Assembly: GCF_900109515.1 (NCBI RefSeq)
Contig: NZ_FOBD01000009.1
Location: 1 to 64,000, forward strand
Direction: 5' to 3'
DNA from: Paenibacillus sp. OK003
Lineage (GTDB): Bacteria > Bacillota > Bacilli > Paenibacillales > Paenibacillaceae
Length of the DNA stretch: 64,000 nucleotides
This document shows, piece after piece, positions 54,419 to 63,139 of this stretch; the first letter of the stretch is position 1; each line of letters opens with the position of its first letter. The notes beneath the pieces are model-generated. The model had not been told where the DNA came from. It searched no databases and saw nothing but the letters and a program-made list of their open reading frames with translations. The position numbers and the translations under genes were made by a program.

Positions 54419-54904
54419 TCAGGATTGCTGGAAAATAAGCCCTCTTACCACATTGGATCTGTCTTTTACAATAATTGCTTTGAATTTGCCACTTGGATTG
54501 ACATATTGGTTGTCTTTTTCACTCATAGTTTGATTGATAATGCCTACTTTATCATCTGGAGAAATCACTGAACCATAATCCGCGTTATTGAGATCCTGGG
54601 ATATATTCAACTGATTGCCATACCATTGACCTCCCTTGTTTTTACCTGTAATCACTTGAATCCCGAACTGATCCTTGTCCGCATATTTACGCAACGCGTT
54701 TGTGACCTGTGATCCGCTAATGGTTGTTCCGTCATACACGGTAAATGCAGCTTGGGACAACTCGGTCTGGATATCGGCAAAATTGTTCTGTGCTGTTTTG
54801 GTCGCCTCCTGAGCCGAAATAAACAATAGAACCACAATCGTAATAAGGGCGATGGTCAGAAAGATGCCTGCTGCCACCTTTAAAGCGCTTGATGCATTGT
54901 TCAT
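54419..54904 (-). CDS. Tad-operon bitopic, pilin-like protein of 161 residues
   Basis: A 161-residue protein with an N-terminal membrane helix (residues 11-29, AAGIFLTIALITIVVLLFI) and a soluble, Gln/Asn/Thr-rich domain, the commonest layout of pilin-like subunits. It has no Flp-type cleavage site (Gly-x4-Glu-Tyr), so it may not be processed by a TadV-type peptidase. The ATG has AGGAGG upstream. It follows the membrane-protein gene by 55 bases and is the most pilin-like candidate here. Confidence 0.62.
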   Translation of the reverse strand: MNNASSALKVAAGIFLTIALITIVVLLFISAQEATKTAQNNFADIQTELSQAAFTVYDGTTISGSQVTNALRKYADKDQFGIQVITGKNKGGQWYGNQLNISQDLNNADYGSVISPDDKVGIINQTMSEKDNQYVNPSGKFKAIIVKDRSNVVRGLIFQQS

Positions 54905-54959
54905 GATAAATCCTCCTATATCGTTTTTAATTTATTTCAGACTGTGACGTACATGGTCG

Positions 54960-57026
54960 TTACAGTTTCTGAATCTGTTCGTAATAAATGTTCATTTGCA
55001 GGAAACTCATGCCTACCAGTGGAATGACCAGATAGAGGAAGATCAGGGCATACATCGGTGCAAACCCGATCATTCTTCCCCATGATGCCTTAACATCAAT
55101 CATCTTGCTGTATTCCTGCTTCCGTTGTTCAAAATAAAAGGCCATCATACTATCCAGATCATCAAATGCCTCTCGAATCGAAATTTTCCCAAGTGCAAGT
55201 TGCAGTTTTTCAACCAATCGCTGAAATTCAGGCAAGCCTGCATCGTCTTTCAATTGTTCAAGTGCGTGCTCCGGCCCATGCTCGAAGTGCAACAGACATT
55301 TTTGCAGTGGCCTTTTGAAAATAACAGCAAAGCGATTGAGCCATTCTAATATCTCCTCCACAGACATACGGTCCATCTCTCGCAAGATTGAGATAACCGT
55401 CTGAAACTGATAGATCTCATGCCTCATGTCCATACTTCTCATCTTGCGCTGGAACATCATGAGCCAGATCGGCATGTGATAACCCGCTATACCTATCATC
55501 ATTGCAATAATGAACTCCCACCAGTGGAGGTATTGCTTGTTGTAACCTTCCAGCTTCTGCAGAATGCGCGTAATAGTTTCAGTCTGTTTATCATGATCCA
55601 GTTGCACCGGATTCACGGACTGCAATGCATTGGAGATCTCATCAAAAGTAGCTCCACGCTTCATCTCGATTCGCTCGAGCACAGCTTGATCCAAGCTTGT
55701 CTTTTCTGTAGCCTGCTTCAGCTCCGCCTCTCCCATCGCGCCAAACATCCGGTCATCTCTCACGGGATCATGTAAGATGTGATTTCGTTCAACCTGATGC
55801 AGCAACAAGACACAGCCAATGGTCAGGACAAAACAGCTTGCAAATAACATCAGCCTTCGTATAGCCAGCCATTCATATTTCAGTTCCGAGCTGCTTTCCC
55901 GCATCAGTCTTACGGTTTGACTGTAATTGATACTGCCAGGTTTGGCGGCGAACCACATCGCGATTTTACGAATGAACGTCTGCTTGTATAAGAACCGATC
56001 GATCCTGGAGTGTTTTCGTCCTGTCCGATAGCGGGTTTCATCATATTGCTGAAGTCTTTGCAAAAGCAGGTAAGCAAGTATGATAATGACGTAGATCGAT
56101 ATTTTGGTTACAAACCCGATTTTGCTGCGATAAAATTCATCCATAGTCGGAAAACTTCCTCTGGCCCAACGTTCGATTGGAGCTGTAAACAGGACGGGGG
56201 CCAGAGCGATGATATTCAACCCTTTTAACAGATAGTCCAGTTTGTCCCGGCGCAAAATCTCCAGATGAATCTCCTGCGTCAGATTCCCCAGGCCTTTCAA
56301 GTAAATCGAACCTTGTGCTCTGTCTTTATCTCCGAACTCCATCACCATATATGAAATACCGGCAAAACCTTTCAGAAAGCGATTTGGCGCAATCTCATAG
56401 TACCGTTCCAAAGCTTCGTTCGGATCGGGAGAAGTTAATGCTTCATAGATCAATAACACTTGCTCGGCAGCCTCTCCTTTACCCGCTTCCGCTGCTTCAT
56501 AAAGTGCCTCCTCTACCATTCCATGCTGATGATACCGATGTCTCACGTCGGCAAACAGATCCAGCATCTGTACCAACAGTCGCTTCTCCATACGATTCAG
56601 AAACATATCCAGTACAAGGCTGTTTAGAACTACAGCGCAGAGTACCGACAATATGACAAAGGCGATACCAGGCTGCATAAGGAAAAGGATTACACTGATA
56701 CTCCCGTACCCTCCGAGGATCATTAGAACCACGCTCATGCTCATTCGTCTTAATGCTGGTTCGTCACCGACATGCCGGAACGAGATTCGTTTCTGTACTT
56801 GTAAAATATAAGCTGAGAGCAGCGGCACTTTCATGCCCCAGCGATAAGACTGTAACAAGAACGATCCCCATCGCAGCGTACGATTTCCGTTCAGCGTAGC
56901 GATCCCGATGGATTTACTTGCAGTGTCACCTCCTCTATGACGTAACAGGTTCAGTACAAGTAGCGTGATTATCAGGCCACCTGCACATATCCCCAGTACC
57001 AACAGAAGAACCAGCTTAACGGTCAT
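54960..57026 (-). CDS. Tad membrane platform protein with TadB-like and TadC-like halves
   Basis: A 688-residue integral membrane protein of the T2SSF (GspF/TadB/TadC) class. Helices are predicted at about 5-27, 100-120, 125-145 and 300-320 in the first half, and 390-410, 465-490 and 660-680 in the second. The two halves each have a cytoplasmic helical segment (EALYEAAEAGKGEAAEQVLL and LEQLKDDAGLPEFQRLVEKL) as in TadB and TadC. The canonical system uses two separate proteins, and this looks like a fusion. The ATG at 57026 has GGGGTG six bases upstream and overlaps the ATPase gene by 11 bases. It is probably the assembly platform. Confidence 0.72.
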   Translation of the reverse strand: MTVKLVLLLVLGICAGGLIITLLVLNLLRHRGGDTASKSIGIATLNGNRTLRWGSFLLQSYRWGMKVPLLSAYILQVQKRISFRHVGDEPALRRMSMSVVLMILGGYGSISVILFLMQPGIAFVILSVLCAVVLNSLVLDMFLNRMEKRLLVQMLDLFADVRHRYHQHGMVEEALYEAAEAGKGEAAEQVLLIYEALTSPDPNEALERYYEIAPNRFLKGFAGISYMVMEFGDKDRAQGSIYLKGLGNLTQEIHLEILRRDKLDYLLKGLNIIALAPVLFTAPIERWARGSFPTMDEFYRSKIGFVTKISIYVIIILAYLLLQRLQQYDETRYRTGRKHSRIDRFLYKQTFIRKIAMWFAAKPGSINYSQTVRLMRESSSELKYEWLAIRRLMLFASCFVLTIGCVLLLHQVERNHILHDPVRDDRMFGAMGEAELKQATEKTSLDQAVLERIEMKRGATFDEISNALQSVNPVQLDHDKQTETITRILQKLEGYNKQYLHWWEFIIAMMIGIAGYHMPIWLMMFQRKMRSMDMRHEIYQFQTVISILREMDRMSVEEILEWLNRFAVIFKRPLQKCLLHFEHGPEHALEQLKDDAGLPEFQRLVEKLQLALGKISIREAFDDLDSMMAFYFEQRKQEYSKMIDVKASWGRMIGFAPMYALIFLYLVIPLVGMSFLQMNIYYEQIQKL

Positions 57027-58842
57027 CGGTATCACCCCAATGTTGTTTAATGAACTGTTCGAACAGTTCAGCGTCCTGTAGTGTCATCTGATCCCGCATA
57101 TCCGTGATACTCCCTATGGAGATCGGAGCTGTGACGACGTAATTGCCATCCCTGTACTCGATCACATTGCGAAACGTAAATCCCGCCCGTTCTTCCACGC
57201 TATCCCCTTTATTCGCACGTGGCAGACACTCCGTAATTCGTTCGATATATCTTCGTCCCTCTGCGTCCTTTTTCATATGTACATCGAAATTAATGACACT
57301 TACTACTTGCTCCTCGGCAATATGTTCATGTTGGAACATACCTGTTTTGAGCAGTGAATTACGGAGGGAGAAAACCAGATCACGAAACGTTTTGGCATGA
57401 TGGGTAAACAGGGTGAACAGACTGGCAACCTGGGACATCTGAATCATCCATGCGGCTACTTCGTCACTTGCGACCTCACCAAGAATATTTACAGTACCAT
57501 CGGTCTTTTTCTGTAAGTCCAGTCCCTGTTGACCTGAGATGTGCTCCGTCTCCCGGAAACTTAATATGTTACGCCGACTGTATATACGCCGCAGTTGTAA
57601 CTCGAAAGCCATCTCCTGTACACGTAGGGTGTACGAAGCGTAAATATGCTTCACCATCGCCATAAGCAACGTCGTTTTACCCGATCCCTGAGCTCCTGTT
57701 ACGGCTGTAATTCGACTGCCTTTCATCAAATATTGCAGCAAAGTGATTGGCAGATCTGCGTTGTTTCCGGTAATCAACTGTTCCAGTGAAGCATTGGGAA
57801 TATCGAATTTACGGACAAAGAATGCCCATGATTCGGCAAAGGGGGGACGCACAACAACGACACGCGATCCATCCTTCATCTCGTTCACTTTGTATCCATT
57901 TGCTTCCGAAAGCTGTCCCGGATAGTTGTATTTATAAATATTTTGACATACCCTCTTTAGTTCACGGATACTGCCAAATGAGAGGAAGGATAGATGAATG
58001 GACTTACCTTTATAGAAAATCCAAACACTTTCCATTCCACTAAGTGGTTCTTCAAGGGGAGCATCTTCGAGTCCATCCGGGAGCAGATCGTTCCACGAAG
58101 CTGGCTGCCGTAGCCCCATATCCTGAACGGCATCCAGCATTCCGCTCACCCCCCCACTAACGCCATCTATTCGTTGATCTCTTATTTCATCAACAACCGA
58201 GAAACCTTTGTAATGCTGGTAGATACGTTGAACGATGATATCTGTTTTTTCTCTGAAGCCAAGCTCTCTATACTCACACTCAAACACATATCGGATGTCA
58301 TCTTCGGAGATATAGTAACTTCCTCCGTCGTCTGCACCTTCACCCAGCCTTAGTCTGCCAAGATCATAAGTGTCAATCATACGCGACAAGGCATCGACAC
58401 CAAATTGCTGCCGGTATAGATAAAACACGATTTCGAATTGATCCTGAACCGTCAGCAACTCAGTTTCTCCAAAATAAATGACCTCATCGATATTTGACTT
58501 ATTCAGTCCTATACTGCGAGTAAGCAGATCACCTATCAGATTTTTGACATACGTTTTGTCACTGATGCTTCCTGATACACAACCTTTAAGCGCCTTGCGC
58601 ATCTCGGCACGCTGATTGATTCTTCGGCGATATTCTTCTTCATGCAATCCGGCATCCGCAAGTTGACTATGACTAAGCTCATGAAGCGAGTTCTTTACTT
58701 TCTCTGTCAGCACTTCAATCGTGAAGGATTCGCGCTCAGGAGCACGGTTATTTTTTTCACGATGGGAAGCTCTGTATTTGAACCAAACATACGCAAGGCA
58801 TAATAGCAAAATTAAAATTAACCATAGGGTATTCCAGAACAT
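57016..58842 (-). CDS. TadA/CpaF-like secretion ATPase
   Basis: A 608-residue AAA-type ATPase. Residues 3-20 form a membrane helix, unusual for TadA. The N-terminal part (40-370) contains the CpaF-like helical domain and then VFYKGKSIHLSFLSFGS. The P-loop GAQGSGKTT is at 383-391, followed by a Walker-B-like VNILGEVASDE near 451-461 (TadA usually GEVRGGE) and a His-box-like FTHHAKT near 479-485. The late region VSVINFDVHM matches the family. The ATG lies six bases past the preceding stop. It should power pilus or secretion movement. Confidence 0.8.
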   Translation of the reverse strand: MFWNTLWLILILLLCLAYVWFKYRASHREKNNRAPERESFTIEVLTEKVKNSLHELSHSQLADAGLHEEEYRRRINQRAEMRKALKGCVSGSISDKTYVKNLIGDLLTRSIGLNKSNIDEVIYFGETELLTVQDQFEIVFYLYRQQFGVDALSRMIDTYDLGRLRLGEGADDGGSYYISEDDIRYVFECEYRELGFREKTDIIVQRIYQHYKGFSVVDEIRDQRIDGVSGGVSGMLDAVQDMGLRQPASWNDLLPDGLEDAPLEEPLSGMESVWIFYKGKSIHLSFLSFGSIRELKRVCQNIYKYNYPGQLSEANGYKVNEMKDGSRVVVVRPPFAESWAFFVRKFDIPNASLEQLITGNNADLPITLLQYLMKGSRITAVTGAQGSGKTTLLMAMVKHIYASYTLRVQEMAFELQLRRIYSRRNILSFRETEHISGQQGLDLQKKTDGTVNILGEVASDEVAAWMIQMSQVASLFTLFTHHAKTFRDLVFSLRNSLLKTGMFQHEHIAEEQVVSVINFDVHMKKDAEGRRYIERITECLPRANKGDSVEERAGFTFRNVIEYRDGNYVVTAPISIGSITDMRDQMTLQDAELFEQFIKQHWGDTDDR

Positions 58843-58848
58843 CAGAGG

Positions 58849-59679
58849 TCAGGCTCCCCTTTCCAGCCTCTTTAGTACGGTACGCATCCCTGCGCCGTCC
58901 ATAATGAGGCGAGCGAGTTCAGCCATACTTGCGGCAAAGCTCCCTTTACGAATATCTTTATTGTTGCTCAGACCTTCCAATTGCAAGTACGCAGCCGCAT
59001 CACGACGATTAAAGGCATCCAGAAATCCGGTGGTATAGGGCAACACTGATATCGATCCCTTGTATCGAAAACGCCGACGAATATTGGTAATGGTTGCGCG
59101 TGAATGAGGATCATACTTATTCAGCACGATGTGCAGCTTCTGATCACCCATGCTCTCGGGTCTAATTTTTTCAAAGAAATACTCCAGATCCCTCATATTT
59201 TGGTTCAAATTCACCACAACATAGTCGGCTTGATCCAGCAGAACCTGGTCAAGTATGCCTGCACGGTCTGCATCCAGAAGAACCAGATCATAATATTCAT
59301 TGGCTACGTGCAGCAGCGTTTTTAATGTCTCTACATGCTCTTCTGAGGAACGCTCCAGCCTGTTAATTCTGCCAGTCAACAAATCCAGACGATCTTTGAG
59401 GAGCGGCTTGGTGTAGTCCCTCAAATTATGCTTGTTCAGACTCCCGCTGGTATGCAGCCGTTCCATAGCATCCCAACCCCCTTCCTCAAACGTGAATGCT
59501 GATCCCGTGTCCTCTATTTCTTTAGGTGGAAGGGCAGCTTCTGTGCTGCTCCCGACTGGACCTGTATTTACAAGCAAAATTCTTGTCCTATATTGAAGGG
59601 CCATCGCATAGGCGCCGATTAACGCACTTGAGGTGCTGCCTGTTCCTGCAAAAGGACTCCAAAACGTAATGGTGCTCAT
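58849..59679 (-). CDS. CpaE/TadZ-like ParA-family protein, degenerate P-loop
   Basis: A 276-residue ParA/MinD-like protein. The N-terminal region reads FWSPFAGTGSTSSALIGAYAMAL where the deviant Walker A would have Lys, so ATP binding is doubtful. ParA-like strands RILLVNTG, YDLVLLDAD, YVVVNLNQN and LHIVLNKYD are present, in the standard order. TadZ/CpaE proteins place the Tad machine in the cell. The ATG overlaps the upstream stop by four bases. It is one of three related proteins in this operon. Confidence 0.72.
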   Translation of the reverse strand: MSTITFWSPFAGTGSTSSALIGAYAMALQYRTRILLVNTGPVGSSTEAALPPKEIEDTGSAFTFEEGGWDAMERLHTSGSLNKHNLRDYTKPLLKDRLDLLTGRINRLERSSEEHVETLKTLLHVANEYYDLVLLDADRAGILDQVLLDQADYVVVNLNQNMRDLEYFFEKIRPESMGDQKLHIVLNKYDPHSRATITNIRRRFRYKGSISVLPYTTGFLDAFNRRDAAAYLQLEGLSNNKDIRKGSFAASMAELARLIMDGAGMRTVLKRLERGA

Positions 59680-60389
59680 GCCCTCATCCTTTCTGCTTCT
59701 TTAATGGCCCGGCGGCTCTGGACATTTTCCCATCCGGTCAACTGCTCCACTAACCTGCATAGCGATTTTTTATAGTTCCGTGACAATGGCCCCAGGCGAA
59801 TACGGCGATGATGCTCGTTTTCCAGTTTGACTGCTGCAGTCAATTCATCCCAAGGCAACATCAGTGATTCTCCTGTCCATACAAATGGACTGCCTTCCAG
59901 ATACGCCCACAAATATCGAGCTTCCAGTTTGCAATCAACGGCATTAATCAAAATGCGCTGAAATGGTAGTTCTGCTGGTAGGGACTGTTCTTCAAGCAAC
60001 CGCTTGAGCCAGCCTTTGCCCCGTTCCAGATTGTAACGTTCATAATCACTGACCCAGACACGGATATCTGCCGTGAGCCATAGATCACGTGACGCAAAGT
60101 GTGATGTTTCCATGTCGTAAAGGACGTAATCATAACTCTCCAATTTCTCGCCACTCGCTTCAAGATGACTCTCAACCGCTGTTGAAGTTACGAACTGACA
60201 AGCGATATCAAAACCTTCAAATTCTGTAATACGCAGAGATTGCTGACTTTCCCCAACGCCGTATCCATATTTCTGTTGTAATGTTCCATCAACAAGCAAG
60301 ACACGTTTACCGGAGGAGGCTAGTATTTTGCAAAGGTACAGCATCAGGTCATTCTTCTCGCATAACCCGGCAAAAATCCATGTTTGCAT
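59676..60389 (-). CDS. ParA-like protein without a recognisable P-loop
   Basis: A 237-residue protein with a ParA-like fold: WIFAGLCEKNDLMLYLCKILASSGKRVLLVDGT at the start, YDYVLYDMETSH in the middle and FQRILINAVDC later. No Walker A Lys or Gly-rich loop can be seen. The ATG at 60389 is 11 bases past AAGGAG; a TTG at 60398 is possible but too close. It overlaps the next gene by four bases. It may be a TadZ-type localisation subunit (inference). Confidence 0.62.
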   Translation of the reverse strand: MQTWIFAGLCEKNDLMLYLCKILASSGKRVLLVDGTLQQKYGYGVGESQQSLRITEFEGFDIACQFVTSTAVESHLEASGEKLESYDYVLYDMETSHFASRDLWLTADIRVWVSDYERYNLERGKGWLKRLLEEQSLPAELPFQRILINAVDCKLEARYLWAYLEGSPFVWTGESLMLPWDELTAAVKLENEHHRRIRLGPLSRNYKKSLCRLVEQLTGWENVQSRRAIKEAERMRA

Positions 60390-60458
60390 AGCTATCAAAT
60401 CTCCTTCATGTTACTTTTATACGTTGTTAAATGAATAATAAATTGTTTTCCTTGCATT

Positions 60459-61481
60459 TTACTCTCCGCCCGTCAGCAAGCTTTTCTGCTCATCCGCACT
60501 CGAAGCTGATACTGAAGAATCATTGCTCCCAGTTTCAGTCGCTCCACCACTACCTGAACCGTCATTCCAGATGACCCCATCAGTAGATGAAGAGTTATTC
60601 GCTCCAGGGCGATTATTGTATGAAACGGAAGACTGCGCAACATCCTGCTCCACACCTTGGGATGGCGCTGACATGGATGCGGCGAGTGAGCTTTCTAACG
60701 AACTTCGTACCTGCCGCGCCAACTCCACTTCAGCCCGCCGCACAAGATTAGGATCACTCTCCAGCAGCTTTAACACTTCATTGTTGGCAGGGTATGTCGG
60801 GATCGCTGGTGTCTGGAACTGAGGTTCTACATAGGTTAAGGCATAGATTGAAGCTTTATGTAAATAGGCATCTACAATTGCACTTGAAAGGGACAGGATT
60901 TCCTCCTCTGTCATCGTAATCCATAGTGTAGCTGCATTTAATCTTTCGACTTTCTTTTTGGACAGGAGAATATAGTCTTGACCCGTTGGAAACTGAATAC
61001 GAATATCAATGTTATCACCCTTAACGAGTGAAGAAGGTAATAACACAACCTGTAGTTCACGATTCCTTAAATCCGGCGGTGCCGGGGTATCTTCATACAC
61101 CATTTCAGTTGTAATGGCTGTTCCCTTTTTTAATTCTATTTTCGCCACTTGACCATCCATCTGCTTGGAACTGGACCACAGATTCCTTGGTGCCTGTGCA
61201 TCCGGAACGGCTATGAGTTTGATATCCTCGGGCGATATCGGCTCTCCGGCTTCAACATCCCGTATAGTTACCCATCCCTGTGCCCCTGAGTTCCACTGCT
61301 GCATCAATTCAGCTTCTTTTTGTTCGTAGGCTGATGAGTAACGGGCCTCCACTTCAGCCCTCTTATCACTTATGGTTTTGACATTGTAAATGACATATGC
61401 CCCAAACAATAAACCAATCGCTCCTGCTCCTGTCAATCCAGCGTAAATCAGTTGGCGGCTTTGTTTTCTTAATTTAGACAA
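60459..61481 (-). CDS. CpaB/RcpC-like SAF-domain protein
   Basis: A 340-residue protein with an N-terminal membrane helix at about 12-31 (IYAGLTGAGAIGLLFGAYVI) and a SAF domain near 68-125 (VTIRDVEAGEPISPEDIKLIAV, GQVAKIELKKGTAIT). A RcpC/CpaB-like region follows (ELQVVLLPSSLVKGDNIDIRIQFPTG), then a Ser/Asn/Gly-rich disordered tail from about 265. CpaB proteins act at the outside face of Tad systems. The start is TTG at 61481 with AAGGAG eight bases upstream. It lies 26 bases past the kinase stop. Confidence 0.78.
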   Translation of the reverse strand: MSKLRKQSRQLIYAGLTGAGAIGLLFGAYVIYNVKTISDKRAEVEARYSSAYEQKEAELMQQWNSGAQGWVTIRDVEAGEPISPEDIKLIAVPDAQAPRNLWSSSKQMDGQVAKIELKKGTAITTEMVYEDTPAPPDLRNRELQVVLLPSSLVKGDNIDIRIQFPTGQDYILLSKKKVERLNAATLWITMTEEEILSLSSAIVDAYLHKASIYALTYVEPQFQTPAIPTYPANNEVLKLLESDPNLVRRAEVELARQVRSSLESSLAASMSAPSQGVEQDVAQSSVSYNNRPGANNSSSTDGVIWNDGSGSGGATETGSNDSSVSASSADEQKSLLTGGE

Positions 61482-61507
61482 AAGAGGCTCTCCTTTCGCA
61501 ATCTCTT

Positions 61508-62986
61508 CTAATCATGTACTCTTTTTCTTGTAAAGAATGAACGTTTCTTGGGAAGCTGCCCCATCATATGAGTCAGAATATGAGCAAAAACCTTATCCAT
61601 CTGCGGTTCCCGATCAAAGGGATCGATATGCAAAGGCAGACCGTAGACACTGGAAGTGTCCAACGTTTTGCGCATGCGCTGAACGGCGTCAGCTGCTGCC
61701 AGTGGCAGGCAGTAGATCCATTTGTCTCTGGGGTACCGGTTGTGTGATCGGACAAAAGATCCAATCTCAGCTTGTCTCCATTCGGCACCGGAACCTATAA
61801 CAATGGGCAAGTCAGCTCTGAGAAACTCTTCAAGCCGGTTCTGATCCTGACCACTGCCCAGATCCATCACAATGAACTGATAGCTGCCTCCCAATAAAGA
61901 CAGGATGTCTGCACGTCCCGATTGTTTCCAGTAATGTACACCATCTACTGCAAACTGTCTGCCTGCTGGCACGGGTTTACCTGCATACGCCACTTGTTGA
62001 ATCCGTGCAAACGATTGGGAACGTGGCGACATCTCGATTATGGCCACTTTGAAGTTCTGCCGCTCCAGATAGTGACTGATGGCTATGGCCGTATGTGTAA
62101 CTCCAACTCCGGATGATGCCCCCGTCAAAGCGATCACTCTGGTCCCTCCGCTTATCGTCACCGTCGTTTCTGAACCACCAGCCGCTATTCCCGGCCGGCG
62201 CAGCAGCTCCTTGCGAACTTCATCAGCCGATTGAAAACGTTCATTCGGATTCAGTCGCAACAATCTTCTCGCAACAGGAATATAGGTACGAGGAACATCG
62301 CTGCGAATGGAACTTTCTACGCCCTGAATCCATTCCGTATAAGCTCCACAAGTCATAAGATAGAGCAGCAATGCTCCAAGCCCGTACAGGTCAGAACGCG
62401 CATCCGTCTGTCCTGAACCATATTGTTCCGGTGCAGCGAAGCCGGCCGTTCCCAATTTAACCGTATCGTCGACTCTTTGTGCTTTATAGCTCCGTGCAAT
62501 CCCAAAATCAATCAGTCTGACTTCATGTTCCGGTGTAATCATAATGTTGGATGGTTTCAAATCCCGATAGATGACGGGCGGGTCCAGACTGTGCAAATAA
62601 CTTAATACATCCAGCAGCTGAAGCACAAACTCCGTCATATGTTCAAGCGGAATCTTCCCGCGACATTGCTTGAAATAGTCACTAAGTGTCAATCCCTCAA
62701 TGTACTCCATCACAAGATAGGTATACCCATGCTCATCCGGGACAAAAAAATCTACGATTTGCGGCAATCTGGGATGCCTCAGAGATGTAAGAAGAGCAGC
62801 TTCAGACTCCATACTGCCTTCGTATGGCATCGCCGTCACGCTTTCTTTGATCGCCCAGGTTTTGCCTGGTAATTTCAAATCCTCCGCTTCATATACATGG
62901 CTCATTCCACCCAAACCGAGAATGGACACGATACGATATCTTCCTCCCAGCAGGCTTCCACGCTCGAGCCTGGCCGGATGTCTCAT
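61508..62986 (-). CDS. Hanks-type Ser/Thr protein kinase fused to a ParA/CpaE-like domain
   Basis: A 492-residue cytosolic two-domain protein. Residues 15-265 form a complete kinase: Gly loop LGLGGMS (23-29), Lys47 in TWAIKES, Glu62 in SEAALL, catalytic Asp142 in YRDLKPSN, Asp160 in IDFGIAR and GFAAPEQYG. Residues about 283-480 are a ParA/MinD-like domain (RVIALTGASSGVGVTHTAIAIS) whose P-loop lacks the usual Lys. There is no membrane helix and no PASTA repeat, unlike PrkC. The ATG has AAGGAGGAG at about six bases. It leads the Tad-like operon, so it may control assembly by phosphorylation (inference). Confidence 0.85.
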   Translation of the reverse strand: MRHPARLERGSLLGGRYRIVSILGLGGMSHVYEAEDLKLPGKTWAIKESVTAMPYEGSMESEAALLTSLRHPRLPQIVDFFVPDEHGYTYLVMEYIEGLTLSDYFKQCRGKIPLEHMTEFVLQLLDVLSYLHSLDPPVIYRDLKPSNIMITPEHEVRLIDFGIARSYKAQRVDDTVKLGTAGFAAPEQYGSGQTDARSDLYGLGALLLYLMTCGAYTEWIQGVESSIRSDVPRTYIPVARRLLRLNPNERFQSADEVRKELLRRPGIAAGGSETTVTISGGTRVIALTGASSGVGVTHTAIAISHYLERQNFKVAIIEMSPRSQSFARIQQVAYAGKPVPAGRQFAVDGVHYWKQSGRADILSLLGGSYQFIVMDLGSGQDQNRLEEFLRADLPIVIGSGAEWRQAEIGSFVRSHNRYPRDKWIYCLPLAAADAVQRMRKTLDTSSVYGLPLHIDPFDREPQMDKVFAHILTHMMGQLPKKRSFFTRKRVHD

Positions 62987-63011
62987 ATAGACTCCTCCTT
63001 GTATACCTAAC

Positions 63012-63081
63012 AAAAAAGGGAAAGCTTCACCGAAGCGGAACAGACCGGATATCCGGACTCTTCACTTCGGGATGCTTTCCC
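63012..63081 (-). terminator. Terminator-like hairpin in the leader of the kinase operon
   Basis: On the minus strand GGGAAAGC pairs with GCTTTCCC, then CCGAAG with CTTCGG, around the inner palindrome CCGGATATCCGG; TTTTTT follows. It lies 25 bases before the kinase start and just downstream of a promoter, so it acts as either the terminator of the methyltransferase gene or an attenuator for the operon. Confidence 0.8.
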
Positions 63082-63109
63082 TCAACTTGTTATGGTTAAT
63101 ATTGGTATC

Positions 63110-63139
63110 ATTATAGTATAGGCAATAAGGTATTGTAAA
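63110..63139 (-). promoter_or_regulatory. Sigma-A promoter of the kinase/Tad-like operon
   Basis: On the minus strand TTTACA (63134-63139), an 18-base spacer and TATAAT (63110-63115) form a good promoter. Transcription would start near 63103 and meet the hairpin at 63081-63012 before the kinase. Confidence 0.72.
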
